64,000 nucleotides of DNA. It comes from Tachypleus tridentatus (taxonomy: Eukaryota > Arthropoda > Merostomata > Xiphosura > Limulidae). The notes beneath the pieces were generated by a model. It had not been told where the DNA came from. It searched no databases and saw only the letters and a program-made list of their open reading frames with translations. How positions within the stretch are numbered: the stretch's first letter is position 1; each line of letters begins with the position of its first letter. Below are positions 1 to 13,620 of this stretch, piece by piece. The position numbers and the translations under genes were made by a program. Where the stretch lies: assembly GCF_004210375.1 (NCBI RefSeq), contig NC_134834.1:91330170-91394169 (forward strand), read 5' to 3'.

Positions 1-971
1 CATTCACCTCATACTCACAAGTTAGAGAATAAAATATGACAAAAGGTAGAAGCTCAAAGCTGAATCAACTTCTCTGCTTCAAATTTGTTCAGAAATATAT
101 AAAGAAAAATATTCATGCTTTTAGTGGAAGCCTCTATTAATAATCACATTCTCCATTAGTCATGTCATTGTTGCTTAAAACTTATCTTGTAAAATACCAA
201 GTTAGGACACAACACATAAGTTTCACATTATACAATACCAAAGTCCATAAATGTATGTTCCTTGTATTTTCAGTACATGTATACACAATACACATCAATC
301 AAACTTAACCAATAAAACTATACTCCCATAATTTTTGCCAACTGTGCAATTGTATGAAACAAACAATAGAAAATATTACAATATGAATAGACTATTAAAA
401 CTGTATTTGCAAATGTAGAACAGCTGTACTTGTTAGAAAATTGGTTTGATTTAAAATTTGCACAAAACAACACAAGGGCAATCTACATTAGCTATCCATA
501 ATTTAGTAGTGAAAGATTAGATGGAAGGTAACTAGTCATCACCACTCACTGCCAACTCTTGGGCTACTCTTTTACCAACCAAATAGCATGAATGATCTTC
601 ACATTATAATGATGCCACGGCTGAAAGGGCAAACATGTTTGGTGGAAGAAGGGTTCGAACCCATGACACTCAGCCTGCAAGTCAAGTACCCTAACCACCT
701 GGCCACACTGGACCACTTAGAGAAAGTGGAAAATACCTTCAATTACACCTGGATCAGTCCTTTTGTATTTACAGTTTTACTCACCTAGAAGTGGGGAAAT
801 GATTAATGTAATGCAGTTAGTCAAGTATTAAAAGCTTGTTTATATCACGTTGAAACTATTTATCAGGACAACTTATTACAAAAACTTATGGAACACCAAT
901 TTGTTTTTTCACTTCATTAAAACTTCAATTTCTAACTCATTTATTTTTGCATCAAATGAGATTCTGCTTAC
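1..971 (-). other. Ubinuclein intron 3 (partial, runs off window)
   Basis: This is non-coding sequence downstream of the donor of exon 3 on the minus strand. It holds one old SINE (451-716). The next expected ubinuclein segment, the second half of the Hpc2-related domain with its GGFYIN-like motif, was looked for on the minus strand and not seen, so it should lie left of the window. CpG dinucleotides are rare, as in the rest of this gene body. Confidence 0.75.
451..716 (-). mobile_element. S1 SINE, old copy
   Basis: This is a tRNA-derived SINE of the family called S1 here. On the plus strand it reads tail first, with the tRNA-like head at the right end. Recognisable blocks are the TCATCACCACTCAC segment, the CAACTCTTGGGCTACTCTTTT segment, and a head with a B-box-like GGGTTCGAACCC and CCACCTGGCC. 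Most positions that are CG in young copies are TG or CA here, so it is old and decayed. It lies in ubinuclein intron 3. Confidence 0.85.
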
Positions 972-1079
972 TGCTTGATCGTTGTCAATGAAAGGATCTG
1001 TTTCATCATACCCCATGCCTCTATCAACGTAATCCTCCCACTTTCCAAAGTTCTCCTTCTTTCTTCCAACTTTGGGACC
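972..1079 (-). CDS. Ubinuclein exon 3 (Hpc2-related domain)
   Basis: This exon encodes 36 codons in phase 0. The acceptor is ACAG before GGTCCC and the donor is GTAAGC after GCA. The peptide ends with GMGYDETDPFIDN, matching the GYGYDESDSFIDN signature of the Hpc2-related domain of ubinuclein (yeast Hpc2, fly yemanuclein, human UBN1/UBN2). In those proteins this domain binds histone H3.3-H4 inside the HIRA complex, which deposits H3.3 independently of replication in the nucleus. The preceding stretch is rich in lysine and arginine, as in relatives. A longer ORF on the same strand in another frame overlaps it and is a shadow. The family assignment is firm; whether it corresponds to UBN1 or UBN2 cannot be said, because arthropods usually carry one ancestral copy. 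Confidence 0.93.
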
Positions 1080-1749
1080 CTGTTAGCAAATTCAGGTTGA
1101 AAATTAATACCAAATATTAAAAGCCAGATGATAAATATACATGCTATTAAAGTAATAAATGTACAAATACAGCAGACGCGACTACAGCCCAAGCATGTAC
1201 AATATAAAAACATACAAGTTCAGATCACACACCCACTTTAATCATCAAAATAAAGTTATACATATCGTCCAATCTGGTGTGGACAGACTATTACAAAGAG
1301 GTAAAATTTGATCTGAAAAGAAAAATCAAGAAGGCTTTTTTTTTTTTTTTATTAAGTACTAAAGAATGCTACTGTGGCAAATTACTAGAAATGTAAATCA
1401 AAATAACCATAAATAAAAACTTGCAAAGTTTAAGTGCACTATATATGAGCAGCAATGAATAGTAGTTAGTACACAAGTCATACTGAATAAACCTCAAGAT
1501 GGCTGCACACAGGTATGAAAGAATGTGAAAATTCAAAAGACACCTATTAAATGCATTAATTCATTCAAATTATAGTTTCTTAAGGAACAAAAAGAACAGA
1601 TCATGTGTACAATTTATTGATGAGTACAGATTCTTACTTAAACAAATGAGTCCAGTGTGTATCTCTATTATCATGTTTATATTAGTTGTATCAAAACACA
1701 TCAACTGTAATTAATGGGGCATTTATTATAAATAAAAAGTTTGACTTAC
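1080..1749 (-). other. Ubinuclein intron 2
   Basis: This 670-bp intron lies between exons 2 and 3, bounded by GTAAGT and ACAG on the minus strand. It is AT-rich with a poly-T run near 1338. I see no repeat family or ORF in it. Confidence 0.85.
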
Positions 1750-1842
1750 ATATTTCTCTTCAAACTTTCTAGCAATTTCCATCAATTTATCTTCATCTTC
1801 TTCATACGGATCACCCACCATATTAGTTTCTCGAACCTCTGG
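1750..1842 (-). CDS. Ubinuclein exon 2 (start of Hpc2-related domain)
   Basis: This exon has 31 codons in phase 0, with acceptor TTTAG before CCAGAG and donor GTAAGT after TAT. It contains GDPYEEDEDKLMEIARKFEE, which lines up with the DPFNDEEKE...ALARKFEEKY block that opens the Hpc2-related domain of human UBN1. Exon 1 joins it in frame without a gap. Compared with human UBN1 the linker between the N-terminal segment and this block is about a dozen residues shorter. That may be real, or a small exon in the 19-kb intron may have been missed. Confidence 0.93.
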
Positions 1843-2672
1843 CTAAATTATAATTATTTTTGAGATAAACTGCACAGTTAAAAGGTTAAATTTTTCAAAC
1901 TTCTCACACAACAAAATTGTGTTTAATTTCATTACTTTCTAGTAAACATGAGTGTTAAATAAAATGTAAGACAACCAGTAAAAACAAGCACTTACCAAGC
2001 CTTTTCCCCACATCTAAATTACAACTCAGCAATGTAAATTGCAAAAAACTAACACAAATAATTTTAAGATAGCATTAAATATTTCTAAAAACAAAAATTA
2101 ATATACCAAAACCATTCACTCCATTGAACAATCACTAATAAGTGAAAATAATAATAAATGTTTAATAATAAACACATTTTATGAAATCATTCTTCATTAG
2201 CCAAATACATTATACAATTTGCCTAATAAACAAATTTTTACAGAATTAATGTCACTAGAAATAAAAAAAATAGTCAACACCAGAAGTAAAAATGTAGAAA
2301 AAAACAAAATTGAAACAGAAAGTTAGCATAATCTTCTGATAATAATAACCCACTTAAAGCACAGTTTCTCCAGTTAAACAAAGTAGATAACCACAAAAAC
2401 AATGCATCATAGTAAGCATCACACAAAATTATGAATAATTATTCATGATGCTCAAAACTTATTATCACCACTACACTTGAAAGACTTGTCCAGTTAGCAA
2501 TGGTTATTCTTTACCTGCTCTTAAATAAGTCACTTAACTTTTTTATAATACACTCAAATTATCTTTAAGAAGTCCAATGCCAATTAAAGAAAATTAGAAA
2601 ACAGGTTTACTGTAAATTAGAAGTAATAAAAGTTTCTTAGTACAAAGGTTTAACAAGCAGTTATATCAAAAA

Positions 2673-2940
2673 TTTGTTCTGAATTTCATGCAAAGTTACA
2701 CAAGGGCTATCTGTACTAACCATCCTTAATTTATCAGTGTAATATTAGAAGGAAAGCAACTAGTCATCACCACCTGCTGCCAACTCTGGGGCTACTCTTA
2801 CCAACAAACAGAGGAACTGACTGTCACTTTATAATGCTCCTGTGGCTGAAAGGACAAGTATATTTGACATGACAGGGATTTGAACCCACAACACTCAGAT
2901 TACAAGTTGAACACCCTAACTATCTAGCCATGCTGGGGCC
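2673..2940 (-). mobile_element. S1 SINE, old copy
   Basis: This is a tail-first S1 copy on the plus strand, from TTTGTTCTGAATTTCATGC to CTAGCCATGCTGGGGCC. The body blocks CATCACCACCTGC and CAACTCTGGGGCTACTCTT and a B-box-like GATTTGAACCC are visible. Nearly all CpGs of the young consensus have been replaced by TG or CA, indicating long residence in methylated DNA. Confidence 0.85.
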
Positions 2941-5167
2941 ATACTAAAAATATTTTGAAAATGGTCATAAAATATACCACAAGTTTATTTTGTTACAGTT
3001 TTGTTTGAATTAAACGAGTACTATGTTCTATAAAAACAGCATAGCAATAAACAAGGTTTTTCATCAACAAAAAAACTTTTAATAAACAATCAATAGATGA
3101 ATAAGCCACAAACAAAAGGAATTTTTTTCCTATAGTTCAAAATATTTTGTGATGACAGAATGACAAAAAGTAACACCCTACAAGTTATCCTCAATAATTA
3201 AGGATGTAAGATATACAGTTATAAAAACTAACTTTCAAACAACATTAGTTTATTATTAGTTTTGAGAGCTTACTGAAAAAACCATAGCCTACAAGTGATA
3301 ACTAATAACGACAAAATATAAGTGCACAAAAATATTTTGCTGAAAATCAAGATTTTGGCACATTTCTTTTTATCAAGGGTTCACAATTTTAGTGCCTACA
3401 TCTTGTATTTTATTTCAAGAATTAGACAAATTATTTGTATTCTGTGATGTTATTCACTCTTGGGAAAATAAAGTATGGCAAAACATAAGGTTTAAACAAA
3501 TTAAATGTCATCGTTTTTGTTTTATAAGTATGTATAGCTAGATACTGTGTAACAAAAACAGACAAGTAAAAGCTACAGAAAAAAAAAAACCTGAGGTAGC
3601 AACAAACACCTTTACTTTAAAAACAAATATCACATTCAGACTTATTCACTTCAAAACAGCACAGATTTTATAGCCGTGATAGTGAAATGTGCCATTTGCT
3701 AGTACTGGGTTCAGCCTTCTTTTCAGTGACAACATAACACACATATGAATTTTTTTCCACACCATTAAGACTTGAAAATTATTTTTGCAAATACTTTTAG
3801 TTATTATGAAGTTTAAATCACACCCACGTTAAGACTCCTTGACACAGCTAATTGGCTAATATCAAATAACACACTAACAGCTTCTTCAAATATGACAAAG
3901 TCTCACTTGAAACAAAATTAACTAATTAATTGGGGAAACATAACTGTTAACAAACTAAATTTTTTTTTTAATTTTAAAAACAAATACAAAACAAATTCAG
4001 TTAAATTTAAATACACAATTTACTTTGTACTTAAATGACAAAAGCAAACTACTTTAACCTTGCTCTAAAATTTCCATACAATTTTGTAATTCTGAAACCA
4101 GATTCATAAAATGGACCAAGAACACAATTACCTGTTTGAATGGCAACTTCTTTAAGATTAGCAGTCACTAACAGATGAAGTTGAACATGTATATGCTGGT
4201 ATTGGGGAACGAAGTGAAAATATTTGTTATTTAAAATCACAGTATTTGAATTTGTCAAGTTAATAAAATACTTTTAACTTCAATGTATAAGGGCCAACAC
4301 AATGGTTGTTTTCCAAATGTACAAACTGGTCTTTAAAATTACAAGAATCAAATTTTTATTCCTCGACAGGCATGGTAAAATATTTTTATTCACAAATGAT
4401 AGTGGGGGTTAAAATGACCCATATGTAATAAGCTTTATCACAAAGTGGGGTCAGAAAAACCCACAAATGACAAACAACTACAACAGTAAGAAAAATAACT
4501 GTAACATCACTTTCACTCCACCCAACACTCAGAAACTGATTACAGATAAAGTTTGTCTGGAGAGTGATACACACACCTATTTCTTACACTACTTTTAATT
4601 TTTGTATTGTCTTGAAAGTAGATATTAAGAATTGTAACAGTTACAAAATCTAACCAACCTATTACTAACATAATTTCAATTTGATATTCGACATGCAAAG
4701 ACACAAAATCAGCTACGGGGATTTGTACAATGATCACAACTTTGGTAAAATGTATTTTACTAATCAAAAATAGAATAATCATTTATATACCTAATATTCA
4801 TACTTGTAATGCTTGACATTAACACAAACACAGTAACCTTGAATAAGTACAAAATGCATTCAGATGAGTTGCTAATTTGACAGACTAGACCCATGGGGCT
4901 AGTGGCTTAATATTGAGTATTGATTTTAACTTTTTGATACACTCAAACACTGAATTTGTTGCTTTCTTGTGGAAAAATTGTGCCATTAGGTTTTCAAACC
5001 CGACATGCTCAAACTGATTATTTTTGAAAGCATAAAAGGAAGTAATTCAACAGACAAGCAAAATATTTTCTCTCTCTGTTGATCAATACTGATACACTAT
5101 TCACGAGATTATACAAATATTCTGTTATTCTGATCCAAATCAATTTGTTATATTCATAATATTTAAT

Positions 5168-5287
5168 GGTCCCCCACTAGTACAGCTGTATGTTTCTGGA
5201 TTTACAAAGCTAAAGTCAGGGATTCAATTCCCCTCGGTGGGCTCAGCAGATAGCCCAATGTGGCTTTGCCATAAGAAAAAAAAACAC
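5168..5287 (+). mobile_element. S2 SINE (tRNA-derived, short)
   Basis: This short SINE reads 5' to 3' on the plus strand. It has a tRNA-like head (ACTAGTACAGCTGTATG...), a B-box-like GGGATTCAATTCCCC, then CGGTGGGCTCAGCAGATAGC and TGTGGCTTTGCCATAAGAAA, with an A/C-rich tail. Relatives occur at 22870, 23479, 34484 and 36503. The head keeps a tRNA-like layout, but its parent tRNA is uncertain. Confidence 0.75.
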
Positions 5288-5789
5288 AATATTTAATGTA
5301 ATTATTTATTAAAGTGATTAAATGATCTTTACTGATTATTCACAATTACTTCCATTCTGAACATAATTGTTTTATGTTTGTAAGTTACGGATCTTGGAAA
5401 GAAAAAAGCATCATCAGCCAACCAACTATGGATAGTCGACTTGCTCTCGACTAGTGGCTTAAAAGTTAATGAAGAGACCCTAGTGTATGGTAAGAAAGTT
5501 ACATGTTTTAGAAATCTTTGTTTTGGTTATTATGTAAGTTTGTAAATGGGATTCTACTTAATTCCATTAACTTTCACTTCATACTCATTATGTTTAAGAA
5601 CATACAAACTACCAGAATTCTTCAAATTGTGTATGATGACAAAATGTACAAATAATTTGGCCTATGAAAGTAATCAGTGGTTCACTCAGAAGTCATTTCA
5701 AACTTGTACACCACACGATGAGTACCCAGAAAAAACTAAAAGTTCCAGAAAGGAAGGATAGTTAGATGTCATTTGGGGAAAATGTGTGC

Positions 5790-6440
5790 ATGACCAATTG
5801 TGCAACAATTAAACATTCCCAACTTTACAACTGGCAAGAAGCCCAAGAAATGACCAGGTAAGCATAAAGTACTGGCTTACAGGACCCAGCACACCGTGAA
5901 AAGGCTGGTTAACTCATCTTGCCATTAAACTCTAGACAGTCTGTGTTTGAAGAGGCGAGCAGCCATAGGCAATCTTACAAGTTTCCATGACACACAAAGA
6001 GCTGCATGCCATGAAATTTTACAGGTGATTGATTACAAAAAACAAATGTACATCACTGATTGGCATGAGACAAGGTATGCTGAACCCAGACCACAGGTCA
6101 ATGTAAATTGGCCCTGTGGATTCCACTATGATGGATGTGTTTGGGTATGGAGAATGCACATTATCCAAGTGTGATATCCAAATAGTGAAGTTTGGAGATG
6201 GTATTATCATGGTCTGGGGAAAAGGTCTTCTCATGGTATGGATTAGGTCCACTGGTTGCAGTGCATGAATCCATGAATGCTGAATCCTACCTATTGATGT
6301 TCTAAATAATTCTCTATATCCTAGGTTTAACCAATTTTATGGTCCTGTCCCTCACACCTTCCAACATGATAAAACTTTGTCACAAAGCAAGGATCAATGT
6401 GGTTTATTTTTTGTATTACAACTCTTAACTAGACAGGGTT
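5790..6440 (+). pseudogene. Tc1-like transposase relic
   Basis: This is a decayed Tc1-family transposase on the plus strand, seen as fragments in several frames. In order they resemble a helix-turn-helix region with ...RAAIGNLTSFHDTQRAA, then YDGCVWVWRMHIIQV (compare the DGR.RVWR block), then FGDGIIMVWG, the conserved block between the first and second catalytic aspartates. A stretch near 6240-6370 resembles the following GLGPL...N...Y and FQHDN blocks. Stops and frameshifts throughout show it is dead. No terminal inverted repeats were identified. It sits inside ubinuclein intron 1. Confidence 0.65.
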
Positions 6441-6974
6441 GCCATTAAAAATATAAACATTTCTCTTAATGAATACTATACAATTATGAATAACTAACTG
6501 CTGGTAATAGTTTATACTTTCTACAGGATCTACATTACTGAATACAAGAAATTAAAAATTAAACATTCTTTAAAGACAACAGTATAGCTCATGTAAAAAT
6601 AAAACTAAACATACAATGAACATTACCAAGAATTACAGTGTATCAGTGATACGTAAGTTTACAGTACAGTGGTAATAACAAAGATTTGTCAACAGTATAA
6701 ATTTCCATGGCAGTTCAATTATGTTAATTTGTGTGTTACAGTTTGAATAAAATGCAAGGAATACCATTGTTTATTATAATGTTCCATAAGACGGTTATTT
6801 TAGTATAAAGAGAAAGAACAGATGTTAGACGCTCTATGTAGAAAATGGAGTATAAGGTTACATTTTTAACAAAACTGAACACCCTATGGAAACCATATAT
6901 ATATATATATACCTATTAGACTAGTCATTCCTTTCCTAGACAAACACAGTTTCAAACTAAAGTCATAAATTGTA

Positions 6975-7310
6975 CAAATGATTAAAACATTTTATCCACA
7001 GGTTAAACTACAAAAAATATTTAAATTGCCTTTCAAGATTCAAAATTTATATAGGTCCAAAGGCCTATTACATACTCTTGTGTGTTCCTGGATAGTGTAC
7101 AAATACATATGTAGTAGTTTTAATGCCATTTATATTGGAGAAACAAGGTATCAATTAAACCTGCAAACATACAAGAAAATCGAGCAGAAATATCAAATCC
7201 TGCAACCTTTGCAATTCACATAAACAGCAAAACCAACGACCATCCCATCATAATTAAACATTTCAAAGTCATCTCAACTGGACCATTTAATATTTAACTT
7301 TTGATTAAAG
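6975..7310 (+). pseudogene. Penelope-like element C-terminal fragment (GIY-YIG endonuclease)
   Basis: An open stretch encodes YICSSFNAIYIGETRYQL, which fits the GIY-YIG endonuclease domain at the C-terminus of Penelope-like retroelements (usual pattern C...AIYIGET.RQL..R..EH). Another frame further on gives HFKVISTGPFNI, resembling the short distal part of that domain. Reverse transcriptase is not joined to it; a separate fragment lies at 15.7-16.3 kb. It is an inactive remnant in ubinuclein intron 1. Confidence 0.6.
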
Positions 7311-7327
7311 AAAGTCTTCCTATTATT

Positions 7328-7447
7328 GGCCCCCAGTAGCACAGTAGTAAAACTGCAAACTTATACCACTATAAACTTGGTTTAGATACCTATGGTGGGC
7401 AAAGCACAGATAGCCCATTATGTAGTTTTGTGCTTAATTCCAAACAA
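7328..7447 (+). mobile_element. S3 SINE (tRNA-derived, short)
   Basis: This short plus-strand SINE has a head CCCAGTAGCACAGTAGTAA, a B-box-like TTTAGATACC, then GGTGGGCAAAGCACAGATAG, CCCATTATGTAG and TTTTGTGCTTAATTCCAAACA. The last block and the A-rich end distinguish it from S2. It is diverged. Confidence 0.65.
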
Positions 7448-10400
7448 AGTTATTATAAATGAGCTTCCAACTCCAAATAACACAACTCACTACAAATCAA
7501 GTTTGTTTTAAATAACCTGTGCAATTTAGAAAAAAAATAAAAAACTTTCTTACAATTGAACTTTGAACCTTTATATTCCTCTCCTTTACTTAATTTCATC
7601 CTTTAACCCTTTATTTTAATTCCTTTTGTAAAAAATGCTTTAAATTTAAAAATCTTTAATATTTGTACCCATTTAATATAATTTGCTGAAAAGGGTCTTT
7701 TTGCCCTCTTCAAATTTAGTTTTTAACAATTCCAATTATCTAAGTAACCAAAATATATTACTATTATGCTTTCTTATCTTCAATTAATTCAAGGTTCATC
7801 AGCTTAATTAGTGTTAAAAGTTGCGAAAATAATCATCTGATCAAAATTAGTTTTTCCAGATTTTTAGAATTTGATCATTCCAACTAACACAATGTTTAAT
7901 TAATTAGCAATTTCTAATAATTGCCAAGCTTTTACAGAGATATTTCAGACACTTGAGTTTTGTAATTATTAATGGTTAGTCATGTAGCCCTATTTCTTAA
8001 TTTCATACAATTTACGTTTTCATGCATCTCATGTTACACAGTGTTATATGTAAAATAACTTTACCCAACAAAGTTACAATCTGCCAGTAACCTTAAGTTT
8101 ATTTTCCTATGGTTTTCTTTCCATAAATTTTACCATCACTTGTATGGTTCAGTAATTTCTAGTATGCAACTGTAAGAATTGTTTATTTATCAAAAATAAA
8201 TCATTTTTACACTGTGATGTTACTTTTTAAAGTCACCATACTGTGTTATGATGTCAATGATGTCTCACTTGATGGCTGTTGCATCATGCTTAAAATATTC
8301 AATATCAGGTACTTTACTCAGGTATATCACTACTTCTAGAAATGTTTCATTATTTTCTTAATAATCATGTCTCCCAAGTTCAGTAAATCACATGGATGAC
8401 TGTATACAAACATATTATTATAACTCTAGGTTGAAGTCTACGCATACTTTTTGTGGTTGTTAGAAAAGTATCATAGCACAGTTAAAATGGATTGACAAAC
8501 ATTACTACCACTACTTGGTAAATAGCACTAGTAACTGACTTTGAAAAGTCTTATATATGATACAGGCATAAATATGAATATTTATTTCCTAGTTATTTTT
8601 AATTATTCTATGATTTTTAATGACATCTTAATTCCTCAATTGCATGTGGTTCAATTAAGATAATGGTGAAAGAACATTATGCAATTGCCACCACATTATC
8701 ATCATAATATACTTACACCATTTATATTGTACTGTAATGTATTGTAATTACATATCCAGATTCTTGAATCAACACAAAACATGTTGTGAGGTATTTAAAA
8801 CAACTTAAGAGACTGGAAGTATTTCAAAATCTGTAATACTGAATATGTTTGTTCATTCTCAATCAAAACAATTCTGGAACTTTGTTTATTTGCTTGACAC
8901 AATATTCATTGGACTGTGTCCATCTCTATCTAAATTAATTTCAATCTAAATGATATCATAGAAAAAAAAGTACTATAAAAGAAAAATGTCTACCTAAACA
9001 ATTGGGTGAAAAATATATACCCTTTTTGCATTTGATTAAACAACTTAAAACGTAAGTCTATGATGATTATTTTTAATCATCAGCAATTACACTTTGAATC
9101 TGAGTTTGTACATTTCTGACATATTTAGATACCTTCAGTATCAAACTATTTTGTGATTGGTTGGTTGTCTGTTAAACATTTAAAAGGAGCATCACAAACT
9201 AATTACATTTTAGCATAAATGTCAGGCAACCTCAAATTGAGCCTACTAGTACCAGTGTTTTGTCTGTTGCCTGATCCAACCCTTCCAACATTTTTATTAG
9301 CAGATTTGAACAAATTGAGGTGATAGCAAATTCTGCAACACAATTGGCAAATAAATTATAAGAACTAGGAATTAAATATTATGGTAAAAATTTCATACTA
9401 TGTGTTTATAATAGTTAGAAAAGTAGGAATTTCACAGGAGATACTGGGTAAAACAAGAAAGCTAATGGCTAATTCTCAAATCATCCCTGACAACAGCAAA
9501 GAAGTGACAGATGAAACATTTTCAGTTACAAAAATCTCATTAGGTGAATCATCATATTTGAAAGAAATATAAAAGATGTTGCTAGCAAAAAAATATTAAC
9601 CAATTTAACTTCAGCACAACATTTCATAAGTACTTCAAGTACAGTTTTCTTTATGGTGTGAAACTTAAAGTTCTACAATTACAGTATACACAAATTAAGG
9701 GACATAATATAAACTTACACTCATTTACATGATTTCACACTACAGCTAGTCCCTTTTAAGCTTTAGAAAAAATGTCAAGCAAAAAGTTATGATTAACTAG
9801 AGAAGAGGACTTTACATAACAAAGTTAAATCTCACTTCACCAATGAAATTTCAGTCACAATTCTAACACTACGTGTATACTTGCTTAACAATGGCATGTC
9901 ACATAATTTAATGTACAATCAGAATTGGAAGAGGAGAATCAGCTCAGTGCATGAGCTCTGGTTTTTGCACTACATACATCACTTTCACAAACACAAGAGC
10001 TGGCCAATGAGTTCAAGGACTAAAGTCCAACTATAGAGAGAAGTTAGTATAATAAATAAATAAATCATCTAAAATGAAGCAAGTCTCCAAATTGTCCACA
10101 GCAAAAGAAAATTAACATTACTATACCTTGAATTCTTCAAATATCTTCTTGATTCAACAACTAGTATCCATATGCATATAATTTTGATATACAAAAAAAA
10201 AACTTTAAAATGAATCAGGATGGTAAGAAACCTGTTTTAACCAAGCTAGTTGATACTTGCACACTATAATTTTCTTAAACAAGTACTCTTACCAACAAAG
10301 CTGTTAGAAGTAAAATCTCATACAGGTAATCCCTATTCTAACTATTGCAAAATGTCCCCTTCATTTAAACAAGGATCATCTTAAGCCCACAAAATAATAT

Positions 10401-10964
10401 GTAACATAACCAGGCACCTTTAACTCGTCAACATATTACACAGCACCTCTACACACACACAGTATAAATTAGAGCAAATACTTAACCAGGTACATTCATA
10501 GGTTATTTTACAATCATCTCAATTATCAAAATCAGAGAACCTCTAGCTGCATGCTATTATAATGTAATAGGGTATTCAGAAATCTGCTCTATCACAGTTT
10601 GAACCCAGAACCCAGAGCTAATAACTTACGTAATCCAAACAATCCCAAACATGACCATTACAACATGATTGTTGTAGATACACAACAGGTTTCATAATTA
10701 AAAAACAACAAAACTTTAATGAGTTGACACTTCAACAGCTGCTAGAACTGTGCACCAGAGTGTATGATGTCAATTAGCATTTAGAATAAGTAACACATCA
10801 ACTGCTAAGGAATAACACTATTTACATCTAATTCTTATTACCCTGCTTTCTACTATCAACCCAATAATCTACATTCACATCTCAACTTTCCCAACAATTC
10901 AAAACAAATTAAAAAATTTTTTATGAATTTCTAAACATAAAAAAGTTATGCTAATTATTGATTT

Positions 10965-11180
10965 CTGTCTAAATTAAGATTTTCTAAATAATGCTTGAAA
11001 GTAAAATCAAACATTCTGCTAACAATAGATGCCAAACAAATTAGCCTATAATTCCAAGACTTCCCCAAGAACCCTTGTTTACAAAAAATCTGCATCATAG
11101 ATCACACAGGTAAACTCCTATTATCAGGAATTTCTTTAATCCACAAAACATGGGTTCTTTCACAATTAACCTCCTATATA
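10965..11180 (-). pseudogene. Non-LTR retrotransposon (LINE) reverse transcriptase fragment
   Basis: Read on the minus strand, the segment gives peptides resembling the start of a LINE reverse transcriptase: a PDN.SLPV-like piece, then FLGKSWNYRLICLASIVS, which fits the common G..G...NYRPISL.SVV.K block. A stop and a frameshift separate the pieces. The 116-codon ORF at 11095-11445 overlaps it in a different frame and is not the coding frame. The family (CR1/Jockey/L2-like) is uncertain. Confidence 0.45.
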
Positions 11181-13620
11181 ATGACCACTTTAAACATTGA
11201 CTGAAGAAGTTGAAATATAACCACATAAAACTACTATAACTGAAATTAATGTGAAATCTTTGGAACAATAGTGTTATCTGGTAAAATTTTATCTTTCTAC
11301 ATAGGTCACACAGTATATGTATACTACAACTGCTTTTAATACATAAGCACACAATGCATGAGCCAGTCCCTGGAATGCATTGCATTTCAGTGTGTAACAC
11401 AGGATATAATTGATAATACAATAGATAACTAAATTTTTCAATCAAATGAAAAATTGTGGCCTTTTAAATAGCCAGTAAAATATGACAAAACACAAGTAAG
11501 TCATAAAAATTCACAAGTTAAAACTCTGACACAAGTATAACAGTAAATCACAATTAAATTTTGTGAAAATTAAACCTAAACCATAATCAGGTAGCAAATA
11601 AAGTTGTATAAATTTCAGTTGAAGTCAGTTATAAAGATTTAATTTGAAATAACTCTCTAAATGGTTGGAATTAGCACAACAATGTTCATGATAAATACAT
11701 ATATTTTATAATGTAACCTGCTAAGAAATTTAAATGATGCATAATTTATTCTTCAAATAGGTATTTTCATGCATTAGAGTGATATAGTTATTCAGTTAAA
11801 ATAGTTTAATATAGAATATTTCAGGAAAAAAGTTGTTTCTGTGAATAAACAAATAAAAAATGATAGGTGGACCATTCTGTTTTCAAAATATGTTTACTGA
11901 CATTCAAGGTAAAATTCCAGATTCTTTCAAACCTAACATGTGTCCATCTAATACACTGATATTTCAACTTTTCTTATTACACTAGAGAATAATATATTCA
12001 AAAAAGAAAGTACTTGTGGTAAGGTTGTAGCAACTGACTATTAACCATCTTCACAGTTATCTTACATCATCTAAAGATGAAGTAGTTATTTTCTTTAATT
12101 ACTATATACTAATACTAACCATATATTTTTATGTTAGTATTTTCAGGAAACTCCTAAGAAGGGCTTTCTGGTGTGGTTGTAACCAAGATTTAATTCCAAG
12201 TCTTCTTAATAGAAAAAGCTGTTGTTCTACTATTCACTCATTTGTGGTCTCTGTTATTAAGATTTAACTGTGTGAATGTTTAAAAAAATAATAATAAATG
12301 TCAAGTTTTGATGATTTCTGTGCTGAGTTGGTCAAATGTTTTATCTGTTAAGTCACTTGAAGAAACTTCTTTTATTTTCTTTTTATCATATATGATCTTA
12401 TTCTGTTAGTGAAATATTTTATGAGTTTCTCTATAATTAAAAGCTATTCCAAACAGCAATTTATTACATTCTTATGTTAATTATGCTCTCCAGTTATGAC
12501 TTCTGTTGTTCTTGTTTCTCCAATTTATTACAGTACATATTCACAGAGAATGGGTTGGCATGTACTAAATGTAATAATAGTGTTGTAGCTTTTTGAGTAC
12601 TGTAGCGACTTAGTAGTTTACATCAGGGTTCAATTATTTTTTTTAAGGTGACCAAATTGAAAAAAAAAAAAAAAGGAGTAGTTGGGATAGAAGTTCCTTA
12701 ATATGCATATTTTTAAGCAACATAATAAATATTATGTAATCAGAAACTGCTCTGGAGTCTAATAAAATCACTAACCATAAGCCAATTTAATTATTTTACT
12801 AACTGTTAAAGCAACAGTTACACTGCATGTCTAAATAGACAAAATTAACTACATGTAATTTGACTTTAACATACATCACATTGTAACTAGGGTGTGAATG
12901 AAAGAGTGTTCATATTTTACTGCCATAAAATATTATTGTTCTTTTAAGAAAAAAAGCTACATCCTACAATTTTCTCTTCAACAAAAGTGAGGAAAATATC
13001 ACAAAATATGATTTTTGTGAAATTCAGAATGGAATACATGAAGTATTTTTTCAATATAAAATTAATACACATTTTAATACCATTAAATGCTTGGTATATT
13101 TTTGTACATCTGTAGTGTTTTAACTATGATTTTGTAAATATCTCAATCACAAGTTAATTTATGATGTCAATGATTTTTCCCCCACAGTTTGTTTAGTTAC
13201 TTTTCTATAATTTTTCACTGACTACTGATGGACTACTTGGTTGCTCCTTGTAGACCTGATGTGTCTGTATACTGACATTTTAAGAGCCCTAGCTTTCATC
13301 TCTGCATGCTTTAAGGCCTTTCGCCTACATATATTAGGGAATATGATTCTATATCTGTAGTTTTCTTTCTGATTATTCTTCTGTGTTTACCTTCTTTATT
13401 GAGTGTTTTAAGTGCTCTCTTGTAAAACATTATCTTTAAAATTCAAATCTGTATTTAACAAGTTCACAATTCACTAACTCAATAAATCTTAAATAAGTTG
13501 GCAAAAATTGAATATTCCTTCAAATGAAACCAACAAGACTTAGTCTAAAATATTAACCAAGTATAATAAGTACAAATCTACACATATAAATAATGTATCA
13601 AAATATTAAAAATATATCTT

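Noticed and set aside
968-1213. 81-codon minus ORF over ubinuclein exon 3
   Set aside because: It runs in a different frame from the exon that encodes GMGYDETDPFIDN and is a shadow.
11095-11445. 116-codon minus ORF
   Set aside because: Rich in Cys, Phe, Ile and Leu, with no motif. The recognisable LINE reverse-transcriptase similarity in this region is in other frames.
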